Both the position numbers and the translations under genes were made by a program. 64,000 nucleotides of DNA from Callaeas wilsoni (lineage: Eukaryota; Chordata; Aves; Passeriformes; Callaeidae). Below, piece by piece: positions 12,460 to 24,924 of this stretch. The notes beneath the pieces are model-generated. The model was not told the origin of the DNA, searched no databases, and was given only the letters and a program-made list of their open reading frames with translations. Position 1 is the stretch's first letter, and every line of letters begins with the position of its first letter. The stretch spans positions 124,001 through 188,000 of the forward strand of contig VWPU01001241.1 in the NCBI GenBank assembly GCA_013398955.1, given 5' to 3'.

Positions 12460-14179
12460 AACTTTTTCTGCTTTCATCTTTTTTCACAACCTAATGTTTT
12501 AGCTATGTATGTTTCTAGCTATTGGTGTTACCTGCTCAGCACTTTTTGGAACTCAAACAGTTAGGAAGAAGTCTAAATATAGACTAAAACCATTTTGGCC
12601 TCAAGAACATATGGTTTGGGCATTTTGAAGTGAAGAATTGTCAGGAAAAGCACAAATTATACTCTAGACTTGAGAACACTAATATTGCAGAAAATCTTTC
12701 ATTAGTTAATTATATACTATTCTTAAAATTCAGATATAGTATTATCTTATATTTTAGGGTTATCTACATATTTCTACTTTTTCAACATCCATTACATTTC
12801 TGCTTAACAAACAAATATGTAATTAAATATGTAATTACTGTAAAATTCTTGTCTTGTTCTCTCAGGAAACCATGACAACATCCATATTAATTGGAAACAA
12901 GATTTTTTCAGATTCTGTTTGCCCTGAAAAAGGCAGGGGAAATTAGATGGCAATGCAGTAATAATATTCTATGGAGCATCTTTGGTATTTCCTAAATCTG
13001 CTGTCTTGAAGAAAAAGTTTCCATTAAGTGGCCCTAGCAACAAACAGAGATTTGAGGAACCCTGGATCACATGGGAGTTGGAATGCTAAGCCTGATGCCT
13101 GCTTTAAATGACTGAAATGTCACTTTCTGTCTAAAGGTAGAATTTTAGGTTCATAGATAATGCCTCTTTCCTAAATTACTGCTACTAGGATACAGGACTG
13201 AAAAGAAAAAGAAATAATTTCAAGTCATTCATTCATTAGCTGATTTTTTAGTTGTAAGTTGGTTTTGATTTATTTGCAAAAATAAAGGGAATTTTCTCTC
13301 TCTTTTTTTTCCTTTTTTTTAACTCAACATGTTTGAGATATGGCTTTTCACAAGCTCTCCATAGCTAATAGTCTTTCAAGAACCTGACATTCAGTCTCTG
13401 GTGTGAAATCTCCTAGCTCATAAGGCAATTTCTCTATTATTAGCATTAGTTTTATTACTATTAGTTTGTGTCACATATTTTAAAGAAATATTGCTTTTTT
13501 GTAGTCTGATAGAAAATGCTTATAAAAATGCACAGATAAGAATAAAAAGTACTGGAACACTTTTTTTTCCCCCTTTTTTCCCCATTCTCTAAAACTTTCT
13601 GAAACATCTAAGAATTATATGAAGCTCTCTCAGATTCAGTACCCAAAATCTGTTAAGCTTCTTTCTAAAATATGGAAAGATTAAGGTAGGAGTATTTATT
13701 TATTTGTTTGTTTGTTGTATATGTAGTGTTAGGGGATTTTTTGTCTGTGAGAGGTTGTGGGGGTCATAAAAAACAATCATGAAAGGGCTGGACCAGATTT
13801 TATGTTTGGACTCATTTAAAATAAATCTATTTGCCTGAAAAAAATGGCTTCCCAATGCTCTTTTCTCATATACTGCAGGGGGAAAATGAGAAAGACAATA
13901 AGAGAAAACAAAGCCAAAAACTCCAACACTGTTGGTTTCAACTTATTAATCACTTTAACAAACTTTTTTTGGGTAAATTTCACATTTTTCAACTAAATTT
14001 CCCCATGTAAACTCGGTTCTCCTAATATACTAATACGAGAGTCTGATTAAATGAATCAATTTTGGGAGATAACCTTGACTTTATTGTTGCATAAACAGTT
14101 GTTTGAGACAAAGACGTCTTTAAAATAAAAAAAAAATAAATTAAAAAAAGGCAGGATTTTTTTTTTCAGCGTCTGTAGG

Positions 14180-14700
14180 TGCAAATGCTGCCAAAATTGT
14201 CTGCAAGGACCCATGCTGCCTTTCAGCTAGATGTTTCCTTGGCAGCAAAGTCGATGTAACAGACAATGTGAACTTTCCTCATTTATTTCCATGCAAAGTC
14301 AGCCAGATCTGCTTTAACACTTTTCATTAGCAGTTTAAGATAGGCCGGCTGATTGCAAACTGAGGCAGATGGCAAACGCGAGCAAGCAAGTTCTGCTGGC
14401 CCTGCTATGTGGGGAATAACCTCCAGTCGCAGTTTGAATGGATAGCTGAGTTTGCAACTTCTCTAACTACTCCACGAAGGCTTGCAATGATCTGTGTTTA
14501 CCTATTCCACGATGGAAGCAATATGCAATTTAATGGCTCGAGCTGTGCTGCCTTTTTGGTCTGCAACCTACATCAAGACCGTCTCTGGCAATTAAGCTAC
14601 AGTTTAAATATCACCTTGCTTCTATAGACATGAAAAGCACGATGTGAGATGTGCATCTTAGTCTACAATCCCACTGCTTTAATTAAGAATACCGCAAAGT
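14180..14700. promoter_or_regulatory. Candidate conserved non-coding element in intron 4
   Basis: About 0.5 kb of markedly higher complexity and GC content than its flanks, with several CpGs in an otherwise CpG-poor intron. It contains octamer-like ATGCAAAG (14291-14298), CATTAG (14325-14330), an ATGCAATTTAATGG word near 14523 and TTTAATTAAG (14678-14687), all homeodomain/POU-type words common in vertebrate developmental enhancers. The single 72-codon open frame inside shows no protein family. The enhancer role is inference from composition and motif density only. Confidence 0.35.
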
Positions 14701-17700
14701 CAAGTCTCTTAATGTATTCCTCAGCCTCTCTTTCAGTGTGCATAATAGTGCATATAGAAATGGTAGGTCAAGAAGGAAGCTGAGAGCATGATATTGCATG
14801 CTGAGAGCTCCTGGGATGTATTAAAAGCATCTAGTCAAACACACATCTAGAACATGGGGCTGGATTCATCCACAAGACTGCTTTCACTGACTGCCAGTTT
14901 TACACAGATTTCCCTTTTAACAACATGCAAATGAAGTGCTTTCCTCAAAGCCAAAAGGATGTTCCATGAAAGCAAAATCCTCTCCAAAAATTATAAAAAC
15001 GAGGTCAGTATTTTGCCAGTAATTAACATTTTCCATCATCTGGCTTCCAGCCAGTAGAAGGGGTCCAGCAGACAGATCCTCTTCTATCTGCACAGTCCTA
15101 TGTCCAATGACTGAGTCCTCACAAGCAGCCAGGGCCATTTATGATTTTTTTGATTATTTCCCATCTCTTCAACAGCTGAAAGGGATCTTTCTATTCTCGA
15201 GTGCAGCTTTGCATACCATGATAATATTTTCAAATATACATTTTATGCAACAGACACTGGATATCTGAGAGTTAAGATTTTAGGTACAATCTTGGAGTGA
15301 CTGGATATGGGACAGATGCACATCAGGAAGTATAATCCAGGAAGATTTGGAAAGTTTGAGGACAGAGGATGTTCTATCAGCCCAAAATGCACTTAGTGAT
15401 AGGGGAAAGACTGGTTTCCTTTCAAATATTGAAAACTTTGTGGTTTAGTGACAGAAAGTATTACTTGTGTTAATTGATTCCTGAACTAAATTGGATTTCA
15501 GGGAAAATGATGAAATTAAAAGAATCAATCGTTATTCAATATGCCTGCAACTCGCAAAGATCTTTGAAATATTATCCTGACATCTTCATCATTGTGTAGT
15601 AGTATAAATGCAATAGCTAGGTTTTGTCATCTTTTATAATATTGCTAATTCTCTCATTTTACACTCAAATAGTTTCAGTTTAAAATGGAAGTTGTACTTC
15701 CTTAACCTTATAATTATAAATAAACAAGGCTGCAATTTAACAGTCTCAGTCTCTTTATCCTGTAAACAAGATATGACAGAGGCCCATAAAATATCAATGG
15801 AATAGATAAAATTATTAGAAAATTACTTCCTTACAATATGAGCATCCATCTGTCTAAAAAAAATCAGAAAGAAGTACTACTTCACATCTGCTTAAACTAT
15901 AGGACAAATTGTTACAGGATGTTTTAGATACCAAATGCTTACATGAGTTCAAAAAGAGATTACACCGATTAATGAAAGGAAATCCCTCATAGGCTACTAA
16001 ACACAAAAATATGGCCTGTGCCTCAGAAATTCAATGAGCCACAGATTACTGGAAGATAAGAGGGAATATGCTGGGGTTTTATTGCCATATGTTTACCCTG
16101 CTCTTATTCTCTTCCTTAGGTATCTGTTAATAGCTATTAACTGGAGATAGGATATTTTGTAGGATAACCTTTGATCTGAACCTGTGTTTGCAATTTTCTG
16201 TTTACAAGCATATACACAAGTACTATAAAATACAAATTCAAATAAGATATTAATCTTTTACATAGTAATCCTACTGCAGCACTAGAAAATAAGCATGTGA
16301 CAACTGGAAGGTCACACTGCTTGGTTACAGATCAAATTTCATGTTGATAATCACTTATTAAAAAACATACATAATCAATTAAGAGCACTATGCTTTATGA
16401 AATTAAAGCCGTGTTAACATTGTAATACAGAGCTTCCTTTGATCTGAAATGCTTGGCTTCCTTTATACCAAGCCACAGCACAAGCACTGTTCAAGACACA
16501 GAGCTCCCTTAGGAGATGGTTTTCACAACTCCACTGGTTCACATTTCCAGCAGCATATATCTCCTGCACTGTGTCAACCACACTGGCAGCCAAAAGAAAT
16601 TTACTACAAGTTGATCTATGCAGTCCAGAGATCAGGATTTTCATAAATTTTTCTTGGCTGCCAGCACAGTGCCCACAGCAGAATCTACACACTAACTGGA
16701 GTCCAAGTACATTACACAAGACACTGTATTTGCATCAGGTCCAAGAAGCTTTTACTTGGCAGTCTACAAACAGCATGGTACAAAGTGACAGGTTTCTTTG
16801 CTTGCTTTCTTGTTATTGCCTGCAAACTTGAATAATTTTTTCAATGCTGGAGAGTTAACAAAAAAATAAACAAAACTGAATTATTGAATTTTTGAGTTCG
16901 TTCTCCCAAAGACGGAGCTTTATGTGTACACAAGTTACAAATATTCCACATGTATGTAAGTACTCTGCAGTAATATTCTCCTTTCATGACACTGTACACT
17001 AAAACCATCTATTACTTCTGTAATGGAGTTTCACTTGTTATTATTTATCATACATTCTTTGATGGAAGAACTGTTTTCTGCAGAATTTCAGTAGGCACAC
17101 TATCTACCTTGGTGAATTTGCTATAGAGGTAAAAAAAAATGTATTTTAGTTTGACTTCTATTTCTTTTGCTGATATGAAGATAACAGTATCAAATTACCA
17201 CTACTAATCTAATGTGTTTATCTACACTTAGTTTTTGCCAAATATTTTCTGCTGCTGGAAGACACAGTTCTATGGTCACATTTTATCCAGTAATTGGTAC
17301 ATTACATATCATGTCTAATGTGCTTGAAAACTAAGTTCCCAAGAAATGCTTGTTTTCCCCAAGCACTACTTCTAAATCTTGCCCTGTTTTAAAAAGCTGC
17401 ACTTGTGCAAGTAGGTCAATCTTAAATTAATCTAGTTAAAAGTAGTGCACTCTCAATTTAAACTGGTTTAACACTCCCTTAAATAGGTTTAGATGCATTC
17501 AGTAACTTCTCAGAAAAAAACAACTGCTTTAAAAAAGGTTTAAACTAACTTAAGTACATCTAGACAGACAAATGTGAAATCAATTTTGATAAACCAGTGC
17601 AATAAGACTAATAAGATGCCCCTTTCAGTTTTGGTACAGAATGACAGGATATAAGACAGGATTTTTCTGCAAGCTACTAGAAAATTTACGGAGACAGTAC

Positions 17701-17992
17701 CTATCCCAGATGCTCCCTGGCAGTGATTTTGAATTTCATCACAGTCATTTGAAATATTGCCATTGAAGAAAATACTTTGAAAAATATTTTTGTGGAGGGT
17801 TTTTACTGTACAATATCTCCCAAGTACTGCCACTCCTAGGGAGAAGTCATTGTCCTTTTCTGGATTTAGATACAGCATTCATTGTCCATACATTTTTAAT
17901 TTAAAAACAATGAGGTGATCTATATCACCTGGAGTCATGGGAACAAGGAAATCTCTCCCTAGTCTTAAGATTGGTATATTAAGATTTCGTCT

Positions 17993-18083
17993 TCTTTCTT
18001 TTTTTCTTTATTTTGTTTTGGTGTTTTTTTGTTTTCCTTTTGTGCTTTTTTGCGGTTTTTTTTTTTTTTTTTTTTTGTTNTTA
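17993..18083. repeat. T-rich tract with T21 run and an ambiguous base
   Basis: A pyrimidine (T-rich) stretch ending in 21 consecutive T residues (18056-18076) and an N at 18080. On the gene's strand it is an A-rich tract. The N is the only ambiguous base I saw and sits where homopolymer length is hard to call. Confidence 0.95.
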
Positions 18084-18606
18084 AGTTCAAAAGAAAATAA
18101 GAATTTAAAATTTTTTTCTCAATAAATGCTGATTTTTCAGCTATCTGCTTATGCAACTTGATTCCATCTCCTGTTTATTCTTTTATCTTTTTACATCTTT
18201 AAGTGTACATATTGTGAAGCATTCTCCTGTAAAATCCTATCTATTTTGATTTGCTGTTCCTGAAGAGTGTTTCTTCTTCTGCTGTATTTGCCACGTTTTA
18301 CCAGAACAAACTGAGTTTTAACTGAGACTGCCTAGGAACCCAAGATACTTTGTAAGGTGCATGAAGAAAACATCCTGTTCCAAATTATTTAAAAAGATAA
18401 GGATCTTATCTCACCCGAAGTCTAGATAGGCAGATCATAAAGGAAATGGAGTCTACTGTAAGTGAAACAGCCTACTCTCACAGGAATTTAAAAAGTAATT
18501 GTGCTAAATGGGAAGCTAGAAGATGAGAGCTGACTGAAGGAAGACTACAGTCCAATACACACACTTTGTATAAAGTATTGAAAATACAGCATTCCCTTTC
18601 CTTATT

Positions 18607-18621
18607 AAAAAAAAAAAAAAA
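18607..18621. repeat. A15 homopolymer in A-rich tract
   Basis: Fifteen A residues followed by GAAAAAAAACC and further A-rich sequence to about 18647. Confidence 0.9.
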
Positions 18622-19851
18622 GAAAAAAAACCAAAAAAGGCAAAAAATGTGCATCATATTTTATCCTCCAGTATCTCCCTCATTCTCTAGCAAAAGAAAT
18701 TCTGTCCTTATTTTCACTGCTTCCCTGTGATGCTGAGTCTATTGTCCTTCTTTCTGGCAATGCTTCTAGGATCACCTGCAGTACCATGGATGGGAATTCA
18801 GAGAAAAGACCTCCACAGCTCAGCTGGAGTTGAGGTACCAGCTGTACTCCGCTTACAGGGTATTATGAAAGCAAAGAAATAGATCATTGTAGAAAGCCTG
18901 CAAGTATAGAATTGTATGACAGGAGGTTTTTTTCCTGTGCAACGGGCCCGTTAGTCTTTACTCCTACAAAAGCCTCATTCATTCTTCAGGATGAGGGAGG
19001 AGTCAAAGCACAGCTCTCTCCCCAGAACATGATTGATAAGATAACATACCACAGAAGTCAGAACAAAGGAAAGCAGCAATGCACAGTGCAGATGATGTGT
19101 TTCTATTGCAACTGTCCTTGGGGTCTAGAGTATTATTAAATCAAAGAAAAATACAAGAAAATTGACCAAACATGATAAGAAAAAAACCCACCAAATCAAC
19201 CAATAACCTGAAGTATGAAGAGACTGCAATTAAGTTGTCAGAATAAATTTCTGTAGTAATTAACCATACTCAGAATACTGATTTTGCATATGATTCCTTA
19301 TTTGGAACGAAAATTACTTTTAAAAAGGACAACAGTTGATGAAAGCATTTCATTAAGTTGCCTGTCTTTTCTGACGTAGACAGCACATAAACTGTTTTCA
19401 TTAGAACAGTACAAGGTGAAGAATGAGGCTAGAACCTTTCAAAAGGACCTTATTTTTACATTCCAGCTGCTAAGTAAACAAGTTGCTCTGTGATTGTGAA
19501 TCTCTCTGGAATACTGGAATAGGAATCAGAGAAAATCAGCCCCTTGGGGTGAGAGTTAGCTTAAAAATAAAAATAAATCATCAAATCTTTTTCCCATTCT
19601 ACTGGATTTCAAATAATAGTACATGAAGGTGACTATTGGACTATTGGAGCAATGAATCTCAAAATTGACACTCGCCTGGGAAAAATGACTCATAGCTAAG
19701 ATCACAAATATATTTTTCAACCTTCTGCTTTTCAGTGCTCTGAAACTCAGCTCAAAATGATAGGAAGTCGAAGAGAGCTATATGTCTTTCTTTCCTGTCA
19801 ATCCCAAATGGCATGCTTGTCTACTTGTTCCCCCTGGAAATTTTTTCTGGG

Positions 19852-19944
19852 CAAAAACAAAACAAAACAAAACAAAACAAAACAAAACAAAACAAAACAA
19901 AACAAAACAAAACAAAACAAAACAAAACAAAACAAAACAAAACA
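19852..19944. repeat. (AAAAC)n pentanucleotide microsatellite
   Basis: About 93 bp of near-perfect AAAAC units, roughly 18 copies, read as GTTTT on the gene's strand. It produces long artificial open frames in both directions (repeating NKTKQ/FVLFC residues) that are not genes. Such an array is likely to vary in length between individuals. Confidence 0.97.
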
Positions 19945-22243
19945 ATGCTGCATGATCCTCCAGGATTCCTAAACATAAGCTAATCAGTAAGATAATCAGG
20001 AAAACCTGGCCTACCTGATAGCCAAAAGTCACCAATCAGACAAACAGGTGCCCTGCATTTTCAGATGAAATGCACATATATGGCTATTTCTAGGGTTATA
20101 ATGACAGGGAAGTTTTCTCTGGACAACAACTCTGACCTGTGATCCACAGTTCACATCATGTCAACAATGAAACTAACAGTTGCCAATCACATTGGCAAGA
20201 TATTTTTGTTAATTAACATGTATTTTCAAAAAATCTTCCATTTTTTTTATTGTGACTATTCCATTTTAACAGGAATATGTATCCCTCAAAAAAGTATCTA
20301 TGAGCACACTAAAGTACCTAAGTTATTAAATTTGCAGGAAAAATTTCCAATGATAACTCTTAAACCTTCATGATATAGATAGCAAACCTTTTTACTATAA
20401 AAGTTCAAGGTTCTAAGAGATATAAAAGCACAGTTTTAGCGATAGCATCAGTTTACTTTCCCTTTAATTTTTTAAATCAAAATGTATTAAAATTCATTAA
20501 TACAAGCAATAGCTTTTGAAAACTGCTCTACAACTCAATCTCAAAAGCCATATAAAGAAATGAGTGCCATTTTGCACTATGAAAATTGTTTAAGTTAAAG
20601 GAGAATGAGACAGCCAGAAGTTCGCTTGTTTTCATACAAGGTGTGGAACTGTTCCAAAAGAGGTACCCCAATTTAAATTGACATCCTGACTTCAATGTAC
20701 ACATGCCTGTAGATTTTCCTGAGTGCTTGAAATAATAGCTCCAAAACCACAGAACATGATGTGCAGTGTTGGTCTCCAACCAACACAAAAAACCAGGCAC
20801 ATAAAATCACCTTCATTTACCCTCACAATGCTGTGACTGACTGTGTACCTGCACAAACAGAGGACTGCCACCAGTGCTGCTTTGAGCTAAGCATGTGAAG
20901 AGGGCAAATACGAGCAGTGCAATACCACAGTTTTTGCTCCAGTAAGAATCTAGGGCTTGGTTTACAAGAAAGAAGTGTCCTGAACCCACTGCGCAACTGG
21001 GGGCTTTCGCGGTGCCATACAGAGCTCTCACTTCAACTGACTGGCACAGCAGAAGTATTGCACCAATGGAATAGTCACAACACCATATACTACTAAAATG
21101 CTAAATTAAGGTTTTGTTGCAGACTCCAGGCTACAAATACTGCTACATAAAAAGCTGTGAATTTTACTTGGAAGATCTCAGGTGAGAAAGAGAAAGGAAA
21201 GGAATTAAATAAAGCCTCTCATCATTCACAAATTTGGTGAAACATTGAAATACAACAGTTCTGCACTTCTTGTCATCTCTATCATCTTTTTTTTTATGCC
21301 AGAAACATCCTATTTGTGCATCTGTGCATCTTCTTTTGTGTATTGTTGTTTGCTGAAGAGATCTCTCAAATTTTATGTAACTAGCTTAGAGAGCTCCACC
21401 AGGAAAACTGAAGCTGCTTAGAAACAAAACCTGTCACAGCATCAAATGCAGAACATGTCTACAGAAAATCTCTTCCTTGATACTGTTTTGCAGAAATGCA
21501 AAGTTAGACTTAGCTTTAAATTGCATTCCCAGATAATGGCAGTAATTTAGTCACATCACCTTAGAGCCTGGCAACGGCCAGATTTTAGTTGTGAAGAGTA
21601 CCTTTAAAGGGTATATTTAGTCATTATTTGGTAAATTTTAGGTATGTCAACTGCACTATGCAGTAATTTATTTGACTGTGGGGAATGTACTACTTAAGTA
21701 AATTGGACATGTTAAAATCAACAATTCCTAAAGACATTCAAAAGTTTTTGGGAAACACCAATTCTGCTCTTGGAATGGCATCTTTAAGATTTGCCTTTAA
21801 ATGCTGCCACTGCATCATCATAGATACAAACTAAAGACTAGGTTTTATGTACATTGCTATCCACACAACTGGTGGGTAGCTGGAGTAGTTCTTAACCTGT
21901 CTTATATAACTGCTAAAGAATATGCCACATTTTCCCTAAACCTAAATAAGTTTGACATGTTAAAAATGCAAAATTATAGTTTATGTAAGCATTCAACAGT
22001 ACAATGTTTGAATTAATTCAATGTTTTTCAAGCAAAACATTGCGTATTTTCATACTGTATTACATTCAGATATACACTTTCCTGCCTTGGAAAGAGACCG
22101 ATCAACCAAATACATTTCTAAAGTAATGTTAACCTAGGAAAGAAAACCATGTGACTTTAGGAACAGGGAAGCATGGAAGTAGTTCTGTTAGCTGAAAATT
22201 CATGCCACTTATCTATTTTGCTTAAAATTAAATCTTCTCTTAC

Positions 22244-22548
22244 CATCATGATTGGGATTTCCCAAAGTCCATGGCTCATCTGAGTCAAAATGAGTGTCTC
22301 CCCCAATTCCTGGGCCAGGAAAATATGCATGAGCTAAAAATCCTCCCTCCCCATCAAAGGGAGAACTGTCTCCATGAAAACCTGATGCAAAAATGATAGT
22401 AATATCCACGTCTCTCTTGCCATTTTCTAATTCAATATAAGGAACTTCTTCAAATGTCAGAGGAGTTACATTCTGCCACACATCGAAGGCACGGCGAATG
22501 GCTTTACGAGTTTCAGCATCACCTACTTTTGGAGTGACGTTCTTTATG
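22244..22548 (-). CDS. MMP16: MMP16 exon 4, N-terminal catalytic domain with MT-loop
   Basis: Internal exon of 305 bp: one base, 101 full codons, one base (phase 2 in, phase 1 out). It encodes the first strands and helix A of the zinc peptidase domain (M10A). [14 protein letters not shown] (near 22404-22444) is the MT-loop, the insertion found in membrane-type MMPs, and its sequence is of MMP16 type rather than MMP24 type (HEIKSDRKEAD in the latter, as I recall). [19 protein letters not shown] and [12 protein letters not shown] carry the His and Asp ligands for structural zinc and calcium. GNPNHD at the 3' end again favours MMP16 over MMP24. The acceptor is tctttcag before 22548; the donor is GATG|gtaaga at 22244/22243. 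The Ile in the MT-loop (codon 22434-22436) stands where I remember Ser in the human protein. Confidence 0.97.
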
Positions 22549-24909
22549 CTGAAAGAAACAGAGAAACATCACATAGATTAAATTTAACAGACTGGTAAGT
22601 GACACTGCTAATATCCATTTTCTCCTAATTATTATAAGCTCTGTTCTTTTAATAAAACATGCTAGTCTGGCATTTTATACTTTAAGAAGAGTATTTTTAA
22701 ACAAGCTGGTGCAAAATTATGGTGTCAATCTGTATAGCCTTTTAAGCTAGAACTTATTAAGTTAGCTAGCTTTCTCCCAGCAGTACAAAAAAATCTTATC
22801 TTTAGAAGATTAAAAATATATTAAAATGAAAAATTCTTAACAGTGGGATAACCAGATTAATCAGCCACTGACTGTTTACCTCCTGGACCACAATTAGAAT
22901 CCATCACAGCTAAAGAATGTCATGTCCTTTCTGATCAAAAGAAAAATGTTTTTAGTTAAATGAAATTTTAACTGATTAGTGAGTTCATTAACAAAAACAG
23001 AGCTCCATACTGTGACCACCAACCAGTGTTCACAAAGCCTTGTTGCATTTGCAACTGGATAAATTCCTTATCAGAAGCAAAGCCCTTTGACTTCAGTACA
23101 GGCTAAGATGTCCTTTTATGATCTGATTATATCTGTAAATCTTGCATAAAACTCTAGAATCCATCAGAGAAATCATTTTATAGAAGACAATTATGTGCTA
23201 ACTCAAGAACATGTATTTAAACAGAAATTTCAGTCTCCACTACTTCTTCAAGTGACATCCATATGAAAAAGGCAAAAGACCATCAGAACTGAAGTTTACC
23301 GTCATAGTTATTAGTAAATTATAGTGAAATTATCTTTTAAAAAAATCTTTCTTTATTTTCATAATTGAATTCAAGAAAAGAATGTCAATAATCAATTTCA
23401 GACCTATCCAATTTTCTGCATCATTTCCACTCAATTGATATGGGCAGCAAAAACTCTGTTAGGTTTGTGTTTGCTCTTCAACTGCTGCAATCAGATTCTC
23501 TTTGTTCATTTGACATGTGCTTGTCTGGATGTCCAGCACAAAGTTCAAAAGTTGCATAGCTCTAGAGTACATGTAATATTTTTGTCAGTTTACACATCAC
23601 GGCACAGCAAAGGAGAAGAAATATACTTTAATGAATAAACCTCGAATGATTGATCTGTTTGGTACACTAAATGTACTTGATTTATGTTTATATAAATGGA
23701 AACAAATCTTTCAAGTGTAATTCTATAGATTTTACTTCATATATACATTTTATTCATAGCTTCATGTAGAAAACATAAAGTTACCTATTTGGACTTCCAC
23801 TCAAAAAGATATTACTGTATTGTGTCCAATAGTGCTGTCTAACCAAAGGATAATTTTTTAGCTGATATGTATGTTCCAAAGAGATATCAACAAAGGTTGT
23901 AAGATAATACATTGTAGAGAATCCACTGCTTTCCTTGATCTTTTATTCCAAACGTGATTTAACCAACCGTTACATACTTGAGCCTATTCTATTCTTTACC
24001 TGGCTTGTATTATTGGTTCTTGTTCTGCCTTGCTCTCTCACATACATGAGCTTCAACATTTTTCCCCCTATAAAAAGACATTTAAAAGACATTTCTGCAC
24101 TGCAAAGTCATTACCCTTTTGTTGTCTCTAAGAAATTAAAATTTGGAACTCTTTAAATTTCTGGTTATAAGACATTTTCTCCAGTCTATCGAATATTTTC
24201 TGTGAATTTTATTCAACTTAACCCAATTTTTAATGTTTTTTTTTAAAAACTGACTCTGTCAGAGCTATAAAGTACTGCAGTACTGATTTGCTGTCAGAGA
24301 GAAAATGTCCTCTGATCTGTAGGCATGACCTTACTCTACATGATGTAAATGTCAGGCGATTTAAAGTGCTTTCTATGATGCCCTTTCATAATTATTTGCC
24401 CATCAGTAATTTTATGATCAATGTTACATTGCTTTTTCTGTGATGAAAAAAATATTGGACACACTGGACCAACTACCAGCCCTTGCAGAACCCCTCTCTG
24501 AAAGCTCCCTCCTTTGAGACTTAGGTTTTTCTGAGATGTTTTAATTAGCAAGTTCATAAACTACTGTCTGTGCCCCCTGAGAAAGTACAGCATTTTGCAG
24601 CCTGTCCTGTGTCACGAAATCAAAACACATCACAATGGCACACTTATACTGCCCCTATCAGAAACTTCGCTGTTGCTATGCTAAGAATATCCCTTACAAA
24701 GCTGGCAGATGTGCTCGTAGTCAATCCTGCTGTGTGCTCTCTAAGGCACATGTATTGCCTGAAGCAGAGCTCTGCAGGATTAGAGCCTCTGTTATTTGCC
24801 GTGTATAAGGACTATGGCAAATGAATCAACAGGCTCTCACAGAAAACAGCATGTCTAGCAAAACTGAAATATTGATGTAGGAAAAGTTCATCTGAAATAT
24901 ACAGCTTTA

Positions 24910-24924
24910 TTTTTTTTTTTTTTT
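24910..24924. repeat. T15 homopolymer
   Basis: Fifteen T residues, preceded by CAGCTTTA; no transposon body is evident. Confidence 0.9.

Larger units (their letters stand above)
2712..22243 (-). other. MMP16: MMP16 intron 4 (about 19.5 kb)
   Basis: This interval lies between exon 4 and exon 5 and is bounded by gtaaga at its 5' end (22243 downward) and cacag at its 3' end (2716-2712). It holds a CR1 fragment (9936-10132), simple repeats (5681-5735, 8335-8369, 12444-12459, 17993-18083, 18607-18621, 19852-19944), a relatively GC-rich block (10815-11420) and two high-complexity blocks with the look of conserved non-coding DNA (5780-6240 and 14180-14700). Every open frame I examined here is short and unlike any protein I recognise. 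Confidence 0.9.

Noticed and set aside
19852..19944. Regularly spaced repeats considered as a CRISPR-like array
   Set aside because: The units are contiguous pentamers with no spacers, in a eukaryotic intron.
19757..20035. Overlapping plus and minus open frames with repeating NKTKQ or FVLFC residues
   Set aside because: They are translations of the AAAAC microsatellite, whose five-base period keeps frames open.
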